Assembly: GCA_051656645.1 (NCBI GenBank)
Contig: JBOGCH010000040.1
Coordinates: 124,001 to 188,000 of the forward strand
Reading direction: 5' to 3'
From: JBOGCH01 sp051656645
GTDB taxonomy: Bacteria; Bacteroidota; Bacteroidia; Bacteroidales; Marinifilaceae
Length of the DNA stretch: 64,000 bases
Below are positions 15,249 through 23,159 of the stretch, one piece after another. The position numbers were made by a program, and so were the translations under genes. The notes beneath the pieces are model-generated. The model searched no databases. It was not told the origin of the DNA and worked only from the letters and a program-made list of their open reading frames with translations. How positions within the stretch are numbered: position 1 is the stretch's first letter; each line of letters begins with the position of its first letter.

Positions 15249-17000
15249 TTAATCGGGAAATATTACTCTTATACCTCGGACATATGTGGCTTCGCCCTGA
15301 TATGATTGTATTCTAGCTGCAGAACGACATTGTTCGGCCCAACTACCCCACGTACCTCCACGTGATACGCCAAGGGTATTAGTAGGGGTTGTTGTATTGA
15401 CCGGGTCTACAACAGGTGCGGATGTAAATGTTATAAATTTATCTCTGCACCATTCACTGACATTACCATGCATATTATATATTCCATATCCGTTTGGCTG
15501 ACTTTGGTAATTGTTAATAGGCAACGGTTTATAAGGGTATACTCCTGGCAGATTTCCAATATCAATAGTTCCTCCATTATCTAGATCATACTTATATCTA
15601 CCATTAAAGTTAGCCATCTCGTAAGATAGTATTCTTCCATTCCCTATTCCAAATGGGAGGCTTGCTTGTTGGCCACCTCGACAAGCATACTCCCATTGAG
15701 CTTCGGTAGGAATAGTTCCCCCAAGCCAATGAGCATATTCCATTGCTCCATGCCATGTTACATAAATAATTGGATTGTCTGCCATACCTGTTAATGGCAC
15801 CCATTTACTGAGCTGATTATTCCAAGTTATTCCCCAAGGATTCCACAATGAACTCTGGTATCTATCTTCTATTAATAATTTGTCCGGAAAAAGAGCTGCA
15901 TTACTCCATTTTCCATCTGCCCCGATATGGTTACTATTCAAAAATTCACAATACTGTATGTTAGAGATTTCATATTTTGACATCCTGAATCCTTTGGTCA
16001 ATGTAACCTGGTGTTGCGTCTCATTTGTATTTCTCTTCAGTTCGGAGGTTGGACTCCCCATAATAAATACACCTGCTGGTACATATGCCGTATGTAACAT
16101 TGTTGACACCGGAATTTGACAATGAAATACTTCGATTTTACCTCCGAGTAATTGAAGATCGGATAATTGTGGTTTGTCTTTTAATAGCATCCTATTTTCA
16201 TGCTCAATAGTAAATAAGTGATCTCCTCTCTTAATTTTTTGCTGTGGTATCAATGTTCGATAGCTATAATTAGTGGCGTAATTTGCATCTGAAGGTTGCT
16301 CAATTCTACTCATAATTATATCGATTCTTGATATTGTCGTATCAATGGCAAATAATGAAGTACTACCATTATCTGTTACCGATAAATCTAAGTTACCGCT
16401 TGTATATACATTCTTTAATTTTATTTGTGTTTCAGCGGTTGGTCCACTACCCGCTATGGGGCTTGGAATTGTTACTTTAATACAGGATAGAGCATGATTA
16501 AAGGTTAATTGCACAGCATCTTTCTTATTTCTATTCAAATTATTCGCAACTAGTAAGCCAGTATTTGATATATTAGCATCGGTTCCTGAATTAGGAATAA
16601 GGTTGTAATTTATTCTTTTGGGATTTGTTGCATCCGGTTTGTATGGATAATAAGCGTAGAAATCAACTAATGAGTCACCTATAGGCCAGTAAATCTCAGG
16701 CATAATCCATGTTGTTCCATTATATTCCAAACGTATATTGTGTATAAAATTTTCTTGCTCTTGTAGTATACCTTCTTCACCGACTTTATGTGCTACCGCA
16801 TATATACCTATTTGATCGCCAATTGTCCATGAACTGGTTGTATCTGAATCAAAAGAAACACGTGTAAATATACTTCGCGATATACCAATCTCAATCTGCT
16901 TTTTCTCATAATCATTATAATCTGTAGTATAGTGATCTCCACAACTTGTAAGGAGAAGTACTACGGTACCTATGATAAAACCGAGTAATTTAGATCCCAT
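15249..17000 (-). CDS. Fimbrillin-FGE fusion lipoprotein, probable fimbrial tip adhesin (copy 1)
   Basis: The 583 aa protein begins with a lipoprotein signal (VLLLTSC, Cys20). Residues about 35-295 are an Mfa-like fimbrillin domain (SWTIGDQIGIYAVAHK, IYWPIGDSLVDFYAYYPY, QLTFNHALSCIKVTI). Residues about 303-583 form an FGE/SUMF1-like domain (AYVPAGVFIMGSP, YEISNIQYCEFLN, VTWHGAMEYAHWLGG, TIPTEAQWEYACRGG, YGIYNMHGNVSEWC, RGGTWGSWAEQCRSAARI, VRGIRVIF). The catalytic cysteine pair of formylglycine-generating enzymes is not found. The upstream fimbrillin gene is 35 bases away and the downstream paralogue 20 bases, so it lies within one operon. A terminal adhesin role is inferred from fusion and gene order. 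Confidence 0.83.
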   Translation of the reverse strand: MGSKLLGFIIGTVVLLLTSCGDHYTTDYNDYEKKQIEIGISRSIFTRVSFDSDTTSSWTIGDQIGIYAVAHKVGEEGILQEQENFIHNIRLEYNGTTWIMPEIYWPIGDSLVDFYAYYPYKPDATNPKRINYNLIPNSGTDANISNTGLLVANNLNRNKKDAVQLTFNHALSCIKVTIPSPIAGSGPTAETQIKLKNVYTSGNLDLSVTDNGSTSLFAIDTTISRIDIIMSRIEQPSDANYATNYSYRTLIPQQKIKRGDHLFTIEHENRMLLKDKPQLSDLQLLGGKIEVFHCQIPVSTMLHTAYVPAGVFIMGSPTSELKRNTNETQHQVTLTKGFRMSKYEISNIQYCEFLNSNHIGADGKWSNAALFPDKLLIEDRYQSSLWNPWGITWNNQLSKWVPLTGMADNPIIYVTWHGAMEYAHWLGGTIPTEAQWEYACRGGQQASLPFGIGNGRILSYEMANFNGRYKYDLDNGGTIDIGNLPGVYPYKPLPINNYQSQPNGYGIYNMHGNVSEWCRDKFITFTSAPVVDPVNTTTPTNTLGVSRGGTWGSWAEQCRSAARIQSYQGEATYVRGIRVIFPD

Positions 17001-17035
17001 AATATATAGATTTGATAAAGTAAATACTTGATTAA

Positions 17036-17917
17036 TTATAATGCTTCAACGCCATTACGCTCTTCTGTTACCCAGTCCTCAATACCACCGTTTAGTTCCA
17101 ATTTCTTTTTACTTATACGCACGGTGTATTTTAGTTTCTTGCCCGATGTAAGTTCCAGTTGAGACATATCCCAGTGGTATACATCGATGCCATTATTAAA
17201 CTTAAATTCCATGACAACATTGGTAGTGGAAGGTATTGGAATTATAATGGCTTCGGCCTTATTATCAGCTGTTGATACTTTTAAATCGATGTTGCCTGTG
17301 GATTGAATTTCGTATTGATTTTCGGTAAAATTGTATACACCACTCAGTGGTACATTCTTAATTTTTACATTTAGATCTACTAACTCGGAGTTATTATACC
17401 CATCACCTGCTACTACCATCAAATCTATCTTTACCAATTTGTGCATAAATTGAAGGGGAACCACTTTCATATCCTTGTTCTGAGCTGGCGTATTCGCAGT
17501 CATGAAATCTAGCTTTGCCTGCTCCGCCTGATTTGAGACATTTAAAGGTATTTTACCGATTTCTGTATTATTTTGAAATGGATAGTAGGCATAAAAATCC
17601 ACATATCCTCCATCTTCAGGAAAATATACACCATAATTCTCAGTGGTTGGTTTAAATAAAACACCAGATGGATTAACTAAGGCCTTGTATTCTCTATTTA
17701 CATTTTCACCCACAACATTGTTGTTGTTAAATATTTTACCTGTTTGTATCATGTATACTCCGATACGGTCATCATCTTCCCACGTATCGTCTATGACTTT
17801 AGTAGGCATATTAGCGGAAAAGAGCACCTGAAGTTCAGGTTCTATTGTATCTTCTCCATTTTTACTACATGCAAATGTTATACATAGCAGAGTTATTAAT
17901 AGAGTATATTTATTCAT
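17036..17917 (-). CDS. Fimbrillin family (Mfa-like) lipoprotein, probable fimbrial subunit
   Basis: From the ATG at 17917 the protein has 293 aa with a lipoprotein signal (LLCITFAC, Cys17). An upstream ATG at 17968 would bury the signal and overlap the previous gene. The mature part is a single fimbrillin domain: VLFSANMPTKVIDDTWEDDDRIGVYMI, YFPEDGGYVDFYAYYPF, VPLQFMHKLVKIDLMV, VKIKNVPLSGVYNF, and the terminal LNGGIEDWV. These are donor-strand type pilins, exported as lipoproteins, cleaved at the cell surface by an Arg-gingipain-like protease and polymerised. It lies between the DUF5119 gene and the two fimbrillin-FGE fusions. Confidence 0.88.
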   Translation of the reverse strand: MNKYTLLITLLCITFACSKNGEDTIEPELQVLFSANMPTKVIDDTWEDDDRIGVYMIQTGKIFNNNNVVGENVNREYKALVNPSGVLFKPTTENYGVYFPEDGGYVDFYAYYPFQNNTEIGKIPLNVSNQAEQAKLDFMTANTPAQNKDMKVVPLQFMHKLVKIDLMVVAGDGYNNSELVDLNVKIKNVPLSGVYNFTENQYEIQSTGNIDLKVSTADNKAEAIIIPIPSTTNVVMEFKFNNGIDVYHWDMSQLELTSGKKLKYTVRISKKKLELNGGIEDWVTEERNGVEAL

Positions 17918-17948
17918 ATCTCGAAATATTATGTTTGTAGATTTTGTA

Positions 17949-18782
17949 TTATAGGTCAACATTACCATTTTCTGTATCCCAATTAATTATAGTTCCATCA
18001 ACTTCACTCTCAATAGGCATGTTTATTGATCCTTTTAATGACATAGGTTTGTTTGTAATCTCATTGAAATGCTCCAGTAATCCTGTCAGATCACTTTTAA
18101 TATTAGTCTCGCTCCCATCGTTGTATTTTATCGATAGGACTAAAAACTGAGATTGTCCTATTATACCTAAAAGAGCAACTCTTTCTTGTATTCTTCCATT
18201 TATTACTTTACAATTAAATATGGCTGTGGATGAATTCCCTTCAAAAGATTGTGTTTCAAAATTGAATCCTCTAGCAACGCCTGAAATACTCCCACTTATT
18301 GATACAATCCTATCGGTATTACCTTCGGAAATGGCTAAGTCAATGTATAAAGGTTTTGCAACTGATTTCATAACTACCTTTATATTATAAATTCTATCTT
18401 TATAAAAAGTTGTATCATATTTGGTCCAAAATATATTATCGCTGTATCCAGAGATTGTGTCGTTTGATGACTCAATGAATACCTCTTTGCTGTTAAGCTT
18501 TACATTATCATCGGCACTATATATAAAGAAATTGTAAGTTCCAGGATCAAATATATGTCGTAAAGCTTCTTCCCTATTTATCTTATAAGCCATATTATCA
18601 TTGCCATTGACAGATACCACGTATTGGGAAGGTATAGTAATATCGTCCGGGATTTGACTCCAGTCTGCTCTCAATGAAACATCGCTAGACACAGGAGTAG
18701 GAGTATTATAGATTGTTACCTTATAGCAACCTAGCAACAGAATGCCAATACAGAAGCTTAAAATTGTGATTATTCGGCCCAT
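17949..18782 (-). CDS. DUF5119 lipoprotein of the fimbrial operon
   Basis: The 277 aa protein has a lipoprotein signal (LLLGC, Cys19) and the DUF5119 pattern (VSLRADWSQIPDDI, YNFFIYSADDNV, VVMKSVAKPLYIDLAI, SISGVARGFNFET, LSIKYNDGSETNIKSDLTGLL, NTENG-type ending). DUF5119 and FimB/Mfa2 anchor proteins are related in layout, and the gene typically sits between DUF3575 and fimbrillin genes in Bacteroides. An anchor or assembly function for the fimbria is inferred from that context. The start is 3 bases after the DUF3575 stop, indicating tight translational coupling. Confidence 0.82.
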   Translation of the reverse strand: MGRIITILSFCIGILLLGCYKVTIYNTPTPVSSDVSLRADWSQIPDDITIPSQYVVSVNGNDNMAYKINREEALRHIFDPGTYNFFIYSADDNVKLNSKEVFIESSNDTISGYSDNIFWTKYDTTFYKDRIYNIKVVMKSVAKPLYIDLAISEGNTDRIVSISGSISGVARGFNFETQSFEGNSSTAIFNCKVINGRIQERVALLGIIGQSQFLVLSIKYNDGSETNIKSDLTGLLEHFNEITNKPMSLKGSINMPIESEVDGTIINWDTENGNVDL

Positions 18783-18785
18783 AAT

Positions 18786-19544
18786 TTATCGTATTTTCCA
18801 AATTAAACCTACATTAAGTTGAGCGGGTATTATTCCGTTTTTTCTTTCATTGCGATGTTTATATACATTCATATTCTTTTCTACGTGATGATAGCTATCA
18901 TATTTATAATGTATATAACCCAATCCTAGAGAAAAATCCATATCTAATAATTGAGATAATGTAAGGCGATATCCACCCGCAACACCTACGCTCATGGCAT
19001 GTCCTTGTCTACCTGTTTTGCCAAGCTTGATATTATAGTCAGAAAATAGATATGAGCCAGAAAGATACCAACCGTCTCTATTTTGAAAATAGTACTTTAC
19101 TATCGGAGAGATAAACCATCCACCTATACTAAAATCACCATTTTTGTTAAATTTTGGAGCATAACCGCCATTGAGTTGTAGTCCTATTTTGTCAGACACA
19201 AAATATTCAACGCCGACATTGAAAGCACCAACCATCCATAAAAGTAGATTTGTATGAAGAGAAAAGGAGGAACTATTGGAAGTATTAGTATTTATTGAGA
19301 ATAGGTCTGATGTTTTGCCCAAATCATTTAGCTTATTATGTCGAATACTTTGATCATCCAGATATTTGTATCCGTTTGAAGTTAGGAATTTCGTCGTCAT
19401 CAAACGCTCTGAACTTACTATATTACCTTTAAAGATATCTTTAGTTTCAAGATCCAAGCTTTTGTTCTGTTTGAGTGTATTATTCGTTGCATGTACATAT
19501 AAAAATGACATTGCAAACAAGACATTTAATATCAGATATTTCAT
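18786..19544 (-). CDS. DUF3575 outer-membrane protein of the fimbrial operon
   Basis: From the ATG at 19544 the protein has about 252 aa with a signal peptide (MKYLILNVLFAMSFLYVHA). The frame is open to 19619, but the upstream extension adds a second hydrophobic stretch and is less likely. After a Ser/Asn-rich spacer, residues about 95-252 are the DUF3575 domain, an OmpA-type beta-barrel: LHTNLLLWMVGAFNVGVEYFVSD, GLQLNGGYAP, SPIVKYYFQNRDGWYLSGSYLFSDYNI, VGVAGGYRLTL, DFSLGLGYIHYKYD. It is the first gene of the fimbrial operon and could provide the outer-membrane scaffold for the lipoprotein pilins; this role is inferred. Confidence 0.82.
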   Translation of the reverse strand: MKYLILNVLFAMSFLYVHATNNTLKQNKSLDLETKDIFKGNIVSSERLMTTKFLTSNGYKYLDDQSIRHNKLNDLGKTSDLFSINTNTSNSSSFSLHTNLLLWMVGAFNVGVEYFVSDKIGLQLNGGYAPKFNKNGDFSIGGWFISPIVKYYFQNRDGWYLSGSYLFSDYNIKLGKTGRQGHAMSVGVAGGYRLTLSQLLDMDFSLGLGYIHYKYDSYHHVEKNMNVYKHRNERKNGIIPAQLNVGLIWKIR

Positions 19545-20284
19545 TTTATGTTTGTTTATTATATATCCCAAGAAAAGACTAGAGATCATTAAACAAAATA
19601 ACGAAACCACCGTCATCAATCATTGCCTACATGATATTCTGCAAAACACTATAGCCCAGCAATGTATATATCGAAACCATCTAACTATCAGTTACACTTC
19701 GTACCTACATACACATATATGCATGCAAGAATAACGTACAATAAATTCTAATTAATACAATATAAAAATCTCACATCACATGTTATACACCAGCGCTATA
19801 AACTAGGATATACCATACGATGTATTGAGGAATACAATCTAGTCAAAAGGTATTTATGAATAGACAATATATAATGTATATTTCAACACAATCGTTGCTT
19901 TCTACATATAGAAGTACTCTATTTTGAAACAGTAATACTAATATGCAAACAAATCTAGACCAAACAACAAAGGTTACAAATAATTCGAATTTTCTTCAGA
20001 AAGTAGATAAGATGATCATCTACAGTCTTTTCATGTAGAATATGTACTATCTATATTTTTAATATATATTAACTCATAGTTATATCTACATTTATATGTG
20101 GAAAGAGGCAAACCATGATTCGATTGTAGATATTATTATCTAGTTAGAAGACAAGAAATATGAGAAATGGTATTCATTCTAGCAAAGCAAATTTCAGTCA
20201 AATTTTAAAAGTTACGAAAGATTCAATATACAATTCTAACAGATTGCAAATAAACTTCATCAAAAATCAACTAGAGTACAACCT
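19545..20284. other. Long AT-rich leader region upstream of the fimbrial operon
   Basis: About 740 bases without a credible gene. It presumably contains the fimbrial promoter: one minus-strand TAGATTTG box is at 19950-19957, which would give a 5' leader of about 400 bases. I see no invertible-repeat pair of the kind that flanks phase-variable promoters, and no known riboswitch. Confidence 0.45.
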
Positions 20285-20464
20285 CTACCAAAACTTATTT
20301 AAATCGGAATTATATTCAAATCCCCCCTCTGCCAAACGCTTTAATAACCACTCCTTGTCAACACCCATACTTTTACATAGCTCATCAAGAGAACTATAAT
20401 GATCTCTTAATTTCATGTTTATCACACTAAGCAACATATGTAAATCTTGTGGTAAATGATCCAT
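20285..20464 (-). CDS. DUF4250 domain protein, 59 aa
   Basis: This short gene reads on the minus strand from ATG 20464 to TAG at 20285-20287. The peptide opens MDHLPQDLHMLLSVINMKLR, continues with HYSSLDELCKSMGVDKEWL and ends EYNSDLNKFW. That matches DUF4250, a 55-60 residue family of Bacteroidota and Firmicutes: the P-x-D-x-x-M-L-L-S-x-x-N-M-K-L-R-D signature is followed by a helix-turn-helix-like segment and an aromatic end. Function is unknown. Support for expression: a strong AGGAGG ribosome site 8 bases before the ATG, unusual for this genome, and a perfect TATCTTTG box at 20495-20502. The longer frames crossing this stretch on the other strand are shadows. Confidence 0.85.
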   Translation of the reverse strand: MDHLPQDLHMLLSVINMKLRDHYSSLDELCKSMGVDKEWLLKRLAEGGFEYNSDLNKFW

Positions 20465-20494
20465 TCTAAACCTCCTTTTTATTTAATTCATGCA

Positions 20495-20502
20495 CAAAGA
20501 TA
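20495..20502 (-). promoter_or_regulatory. -7 box for the DUF4250 gene
   Basis: TATCTTTG on the minus strand, 31 bases before the ATG, followed by the AGGAGG ribosome site at 20470-20475. Confidence 0.65.
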
Positions 20503-20831
20503 GCGATTTTGTCAACATTTTATACACGCATAATATTATAACAAACATTATCTAAATACATTATTCGATATTAAACTAGATTACAATATATCATTTTTAT
20601 GTCATAAAATAATTGCCGATCTCAGGTACGTGCCTCTGAGGTCGTTTGACTTTTCGCTAGTTATCCAAAGTGGTAGTTGCATAGTATTACCAATATTATA
20701 CAGCCTATAATGATTAAGTTTTAATAATAAAATGTTCACTACGAATATTATAAAACAACGTATTAAGTCTTTATTTAATATCGACACTAAATAAAAAAAA
20801 TTGAGTACTTTTACCACAAATTAATGAGTAG
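20503..20831. other. Divergent intergenic region before the MATE gene
   Basis: About 330 bases. It holds an imperfect hairpin with GATCTCAG/CTGAGGTC arms (about 20618-20643), lacking a T-run, and a TACTTTTA sequence at 20806-20813 one base off the -7 consensus that may drive the MATE gene. No convincing gene is seen. Confidence 0.4.
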
Positions 20832-22181
20832 ATGAAAAGTGAGAATCAAATTGCGGAGTTAGAACATACTCCCATCCGAAAATTATTACTTAAATACTTT
20901 ATTCCTGCAGTTACAGGTGTTATAGTCAATGCTTTATACAATATTGTTGACCGCATTTTTATTGGACAAGGCGTTGATGCACTTGCTCTCTCAGGCCTAA
21001 GCGCCACATTTCCGCTTGTCATAATTATGTTTGCTTTTGCAATGCTCGTAGCAATGGGATCAAACGTTAGAATTTCAATGTGCCTAGGTAAAAAGGACAT
21101 TACACAAGCCGAACGTACCTTGGGCGTATCAACTATCTTAGTCGCAATCCTAGCCTTTTTATTAACTATTGCTGGCTATTATTACAGATTACCCTTACTG
21201 TCAATGTTTGGAGCAGGAGCCGATTCTATAGGATACGCAGACAACTACTTTAAATATCTCGTTTGTGGGAACGTAATTATGAGTATCGGATTTGTTCTTA
21301 ACAATGCCATCCGCGCTGAAGGAAATGCTAAAATTGCAATGTACTCACTTTTTCTTTCTGCTGGCACAAACATTATATTAGATCCCATATTTATTTTTTG
21401 GCTCAATATGGGTGTTAAAGGTGCTGCTATAGCAACAGTTATCTCTCAAGCCGTACTTATGATATGGGTAATTGCACATTTCCGTAGAAAACATTCCATA
21501 ATCAAGCTACACAGCTATAATTTGCGTATAGACACTAAAATTATTAAGTATATTTTAGCCATTGGTTTTGCCCCATTCTCAATGCAATTGGCTGCTGGCG
21601 CAGTACAGGCAATACTAAATACTCAACTAAATAACTATGGCGGTGACCTAGCAGTAGGCGCCATGGGTATTGTAAATAGTGTAGCCCAGCTTTTAGTAAT
21701 GAGTATTATTGCCATTAATATGGCTGCACAGCCCATTGTTAGTTTCAATTACGGTGCAGGAAATAAGGAGCGCGTACGCGAAACGTTGAAAATTTCACTA
21801 GTATTTGCAACTCTAATCTCTCTTATGGGATTTGCCCTTATCATGATTTTCCCACGCCAATTAGTTATGTTATTCAATCGAGATAATGAGGAATTACTTA
21901 AAATAGGTACACATGGATTAAGAATATTTCTATGCGCACTTCCTCTTATCGGTTTTCAAATAATAACTGGAAATTTTTATCAAGCCATTGGTAGAGCCGG
22001 TATCGCAGCTCTTTTATCACTAATGCGTCAAGTGATTATACTTATACCAGTACTTTTAATCCTACCGCGTTTTCTATCCTTAACCGGCGTGTGGATAGCA
22101 GCTCCTATTTCGGACATTTTAGCATCTATAATTACAATATTTTTTACCTTTAAAGCTTTTGCCATAATAAATAAGGAATAG
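20832..22181 (+). CDS. MATE family efflux transporter
   Basis: The 449 aa protein has twelve predicted membrane helices in the two-bundle MATE/MatE arrangement. Recognisable segments include FIPAVTGVIVNALYNIVDRIFIGQG (helix 1 and following loop, near residue 30), NAIRAEGNAKIAMY, the N-terminal DPIFIFWLNMGVKGAAIAT motif, and VSFNYGAGNKERVRETLKIS in the second half. MATE proteins exchange H+ or Na+ for cationic drugs, dyes or metabolites across the inner membrane. No regulator or adaptor gene adjoins it. The substrate is not predictable. Confidence 0.92.
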   Translation: MKSENQIAELEHTPIRKLLLKYFIPAVTGVIVNALYNIVDRIFIGQGVDALALSGLSATFPLVIIMFAFAMLVAMGSNVRISMCLGKKDITQAERTLGVSTILVAILAFLLTIAGYYYRLPLLSMFGAGADSIGYADNYFKYLVCGNVIMSIGFVLNNAIRAEGNAKIAMYSLFLSAGTNIILDPIFIFWLNMGVKGAAIATVISQAVLMIWVIAHFRRKHSIIKLHSYNLRIDTKIIKYILAIGFAPFSMQLAAGAVQAILNTQLNNYGGDLAVGAMGIVNSVAQLLVMSIIAINMAAQPIVSFNYGAGNKERVRETLKISLVFATLISLMGFALIMIFPRQLVMLFNRDNEELLKIGTHGLRIFLCALPLIGFQIITGNFYQAIGRAGIAALLSLMRQVIILIPVLLILPRFLSLTGVWIAAPISDILASIITIFFTFKAFAIINKE

Positions 22182-22415
22182 CTAGTTCGTCCAAACCATT
22201 ATCGCTGATCGTTACATCTTTTATACCGAATCAAGCAATTGAACACATAGATATATTTCAATCAAATTACTATATACACCCTAATGCAATGTGTTAATTA
22301 TCATTAATATATTGCATTTATTAAAACATTATACCCCATAATTAGCGTAATATCTATTATATTTGTTGATATATTACAACAACAACTAACAAACCGAATA
22401 TTATAATCTAAAATT

Positions 22416-22526
22416 ATGGAAAACACATACATGAGTTATGAACTTAACAAAATAGATTCGTTTCGATTACAAGCTATCGTAAACTACAAATCAATATTAA
22501 ACCACTATCGAATAACAGATTCATGA
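22416..22526 (+). CDS. Small open frame, 36 aa, doubtful
   Basis: ATG at 22416 opens MENTYMSYELNKIDSFRLQA and continues to HYRITDS before TGA at 22524-22526. Thirty-six sense codons in a region this rich in A and T is somewhat long, and the peptide is of balanced composition. No ribosome site, promoter box or known family supports it. It could be a small peptide or the remains of a longer gene. Confidence 0.2.
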   Translation: MENTYMSYELNKIDSFRLQAIVNYKSILNHYRITDS

Positions 22527-22575
22527 TTGAATGTAAGAAGCAGATATATTATAACTGTAAAATCAATTAGAACGA

Positions 22576-22583
22576 TATCTTTG
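22576..22583 (+). promoter_or_regulatory. Possible -7 box of an orphan transcript
   Basis: TATCTTTG on the plus strand with no gene behind it but with a strong terminator about 290 bases downstream. No -33 TTTG is seen at the right spacing. Confidence 0.35.
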
Positions 22584-22589
22584 AAACAA

Positions 22590-22910
22590 TACTCTGCAAA
22601 GACACAGTTTTATTGCCAAGAAAAATAATTGCAACTTAATCCCCTCACACTCAGTTTTAAAAACTAATGTTTGAACAAATACAAGCAAATACAGTAATTC
22701 TTGCCAAAAGATATTTTCTATATAATGTTCTTTTCTAGTTTGTCTGCAACCAACAGAACTACTGAAATCGCCCATATTCACAGTTTTGATTGTTCAGCAA
22801 CCATAAAAGATAACTGAAGAGAAATTTACCGAACCTTGCCGTTCGATAAGCTTAATAAATGTAGTTTATGTAGAGACCCGTTAAAGTTAGACTTTAACGG
22901 GTCTTATTTT
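22590..22910 (+). ncRNA. Candidate unannotated transcript ending at an orphan terminator
   Basis: A -7 box (22576-22583) and an intrinsic terminator (22875-22910) on the same strand enclose about 315 bases with no supportable ORF. The sequence does not look like tmRNA, RNase P RNA or a tRNA. This is inference from signal placement only. Confidence 0.25.
22875..22910 (+). terminator. Orphan intrinsic terminator
   Basis: A perfect 13 bp stem (22875-22887 and 22891-22903) with a 3-base loop and a TTATTTTT tail. It lies about 690 bases after the MATE stop and 250 bases before the next gene, so its transcript is unidentified. Confidence 0.85.
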
Positions 22911-23159
22911 TAAACAACTCATAATTATCCTAATCATTTTCATTGAATAATAATTTATTATCTAATAGATGTATCACAAACATGCAATTCAGGTCCATTA
23001 AACACCAAACAATACAACAAATTGCTGAATCCAAAGAGCCTAAATGTTAAATAAAAGAGAAATATAACTATTATTTGAAACACCTAGAAAATAATAGTGT
23101 ATCTACTATCAAATATAGAAACACATCTATATTACTCACTATTAATTAATTAAAATTTT

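Larger units (their letters stand above)
22182..23159. other. Long AT-rich region with a small ORF and an orphan terminator
   Basis: About 980 bases between the MATE gene and the lipoprotein unit. It contains a 36-codon open frame (22416-22526), a TATCTTTG box at 22576-22583 and a strong hairpin terminator at 22875-22910. No larger gene is supported on either strand. Decayed gene remnants or an unannotated small RNA would explain the orphan terminator. Confidence 0.45.

Noticed and set aside
13462..17000. Diversity-generating retroelement
   Set aside because: No reverse transcriptase gene and no template repeat were found; only the position and fold of the terminal FGE segments resemble targets.
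20160..20399. 79-codon open frame on the plus strand
   Set aside because: It is the antisense shadow of the DUF4250 gene (20285-20464), which has family match, ribosome site and promoter on the minus strand.
20602..20817. 71-codon minus-strand frame before the MATE gene
   Set aside because: Hydrophobic composition is explained by AT-rich sequence; no ribosome site or promoter box, and the gene would end at an imperfect hairpin.
22800..22870. tRNA or tmRNA remnant near GTTCGATAAG
   Set aside because: The T-loop-like sequence has no matching stem, acceptor or anticodon arm.
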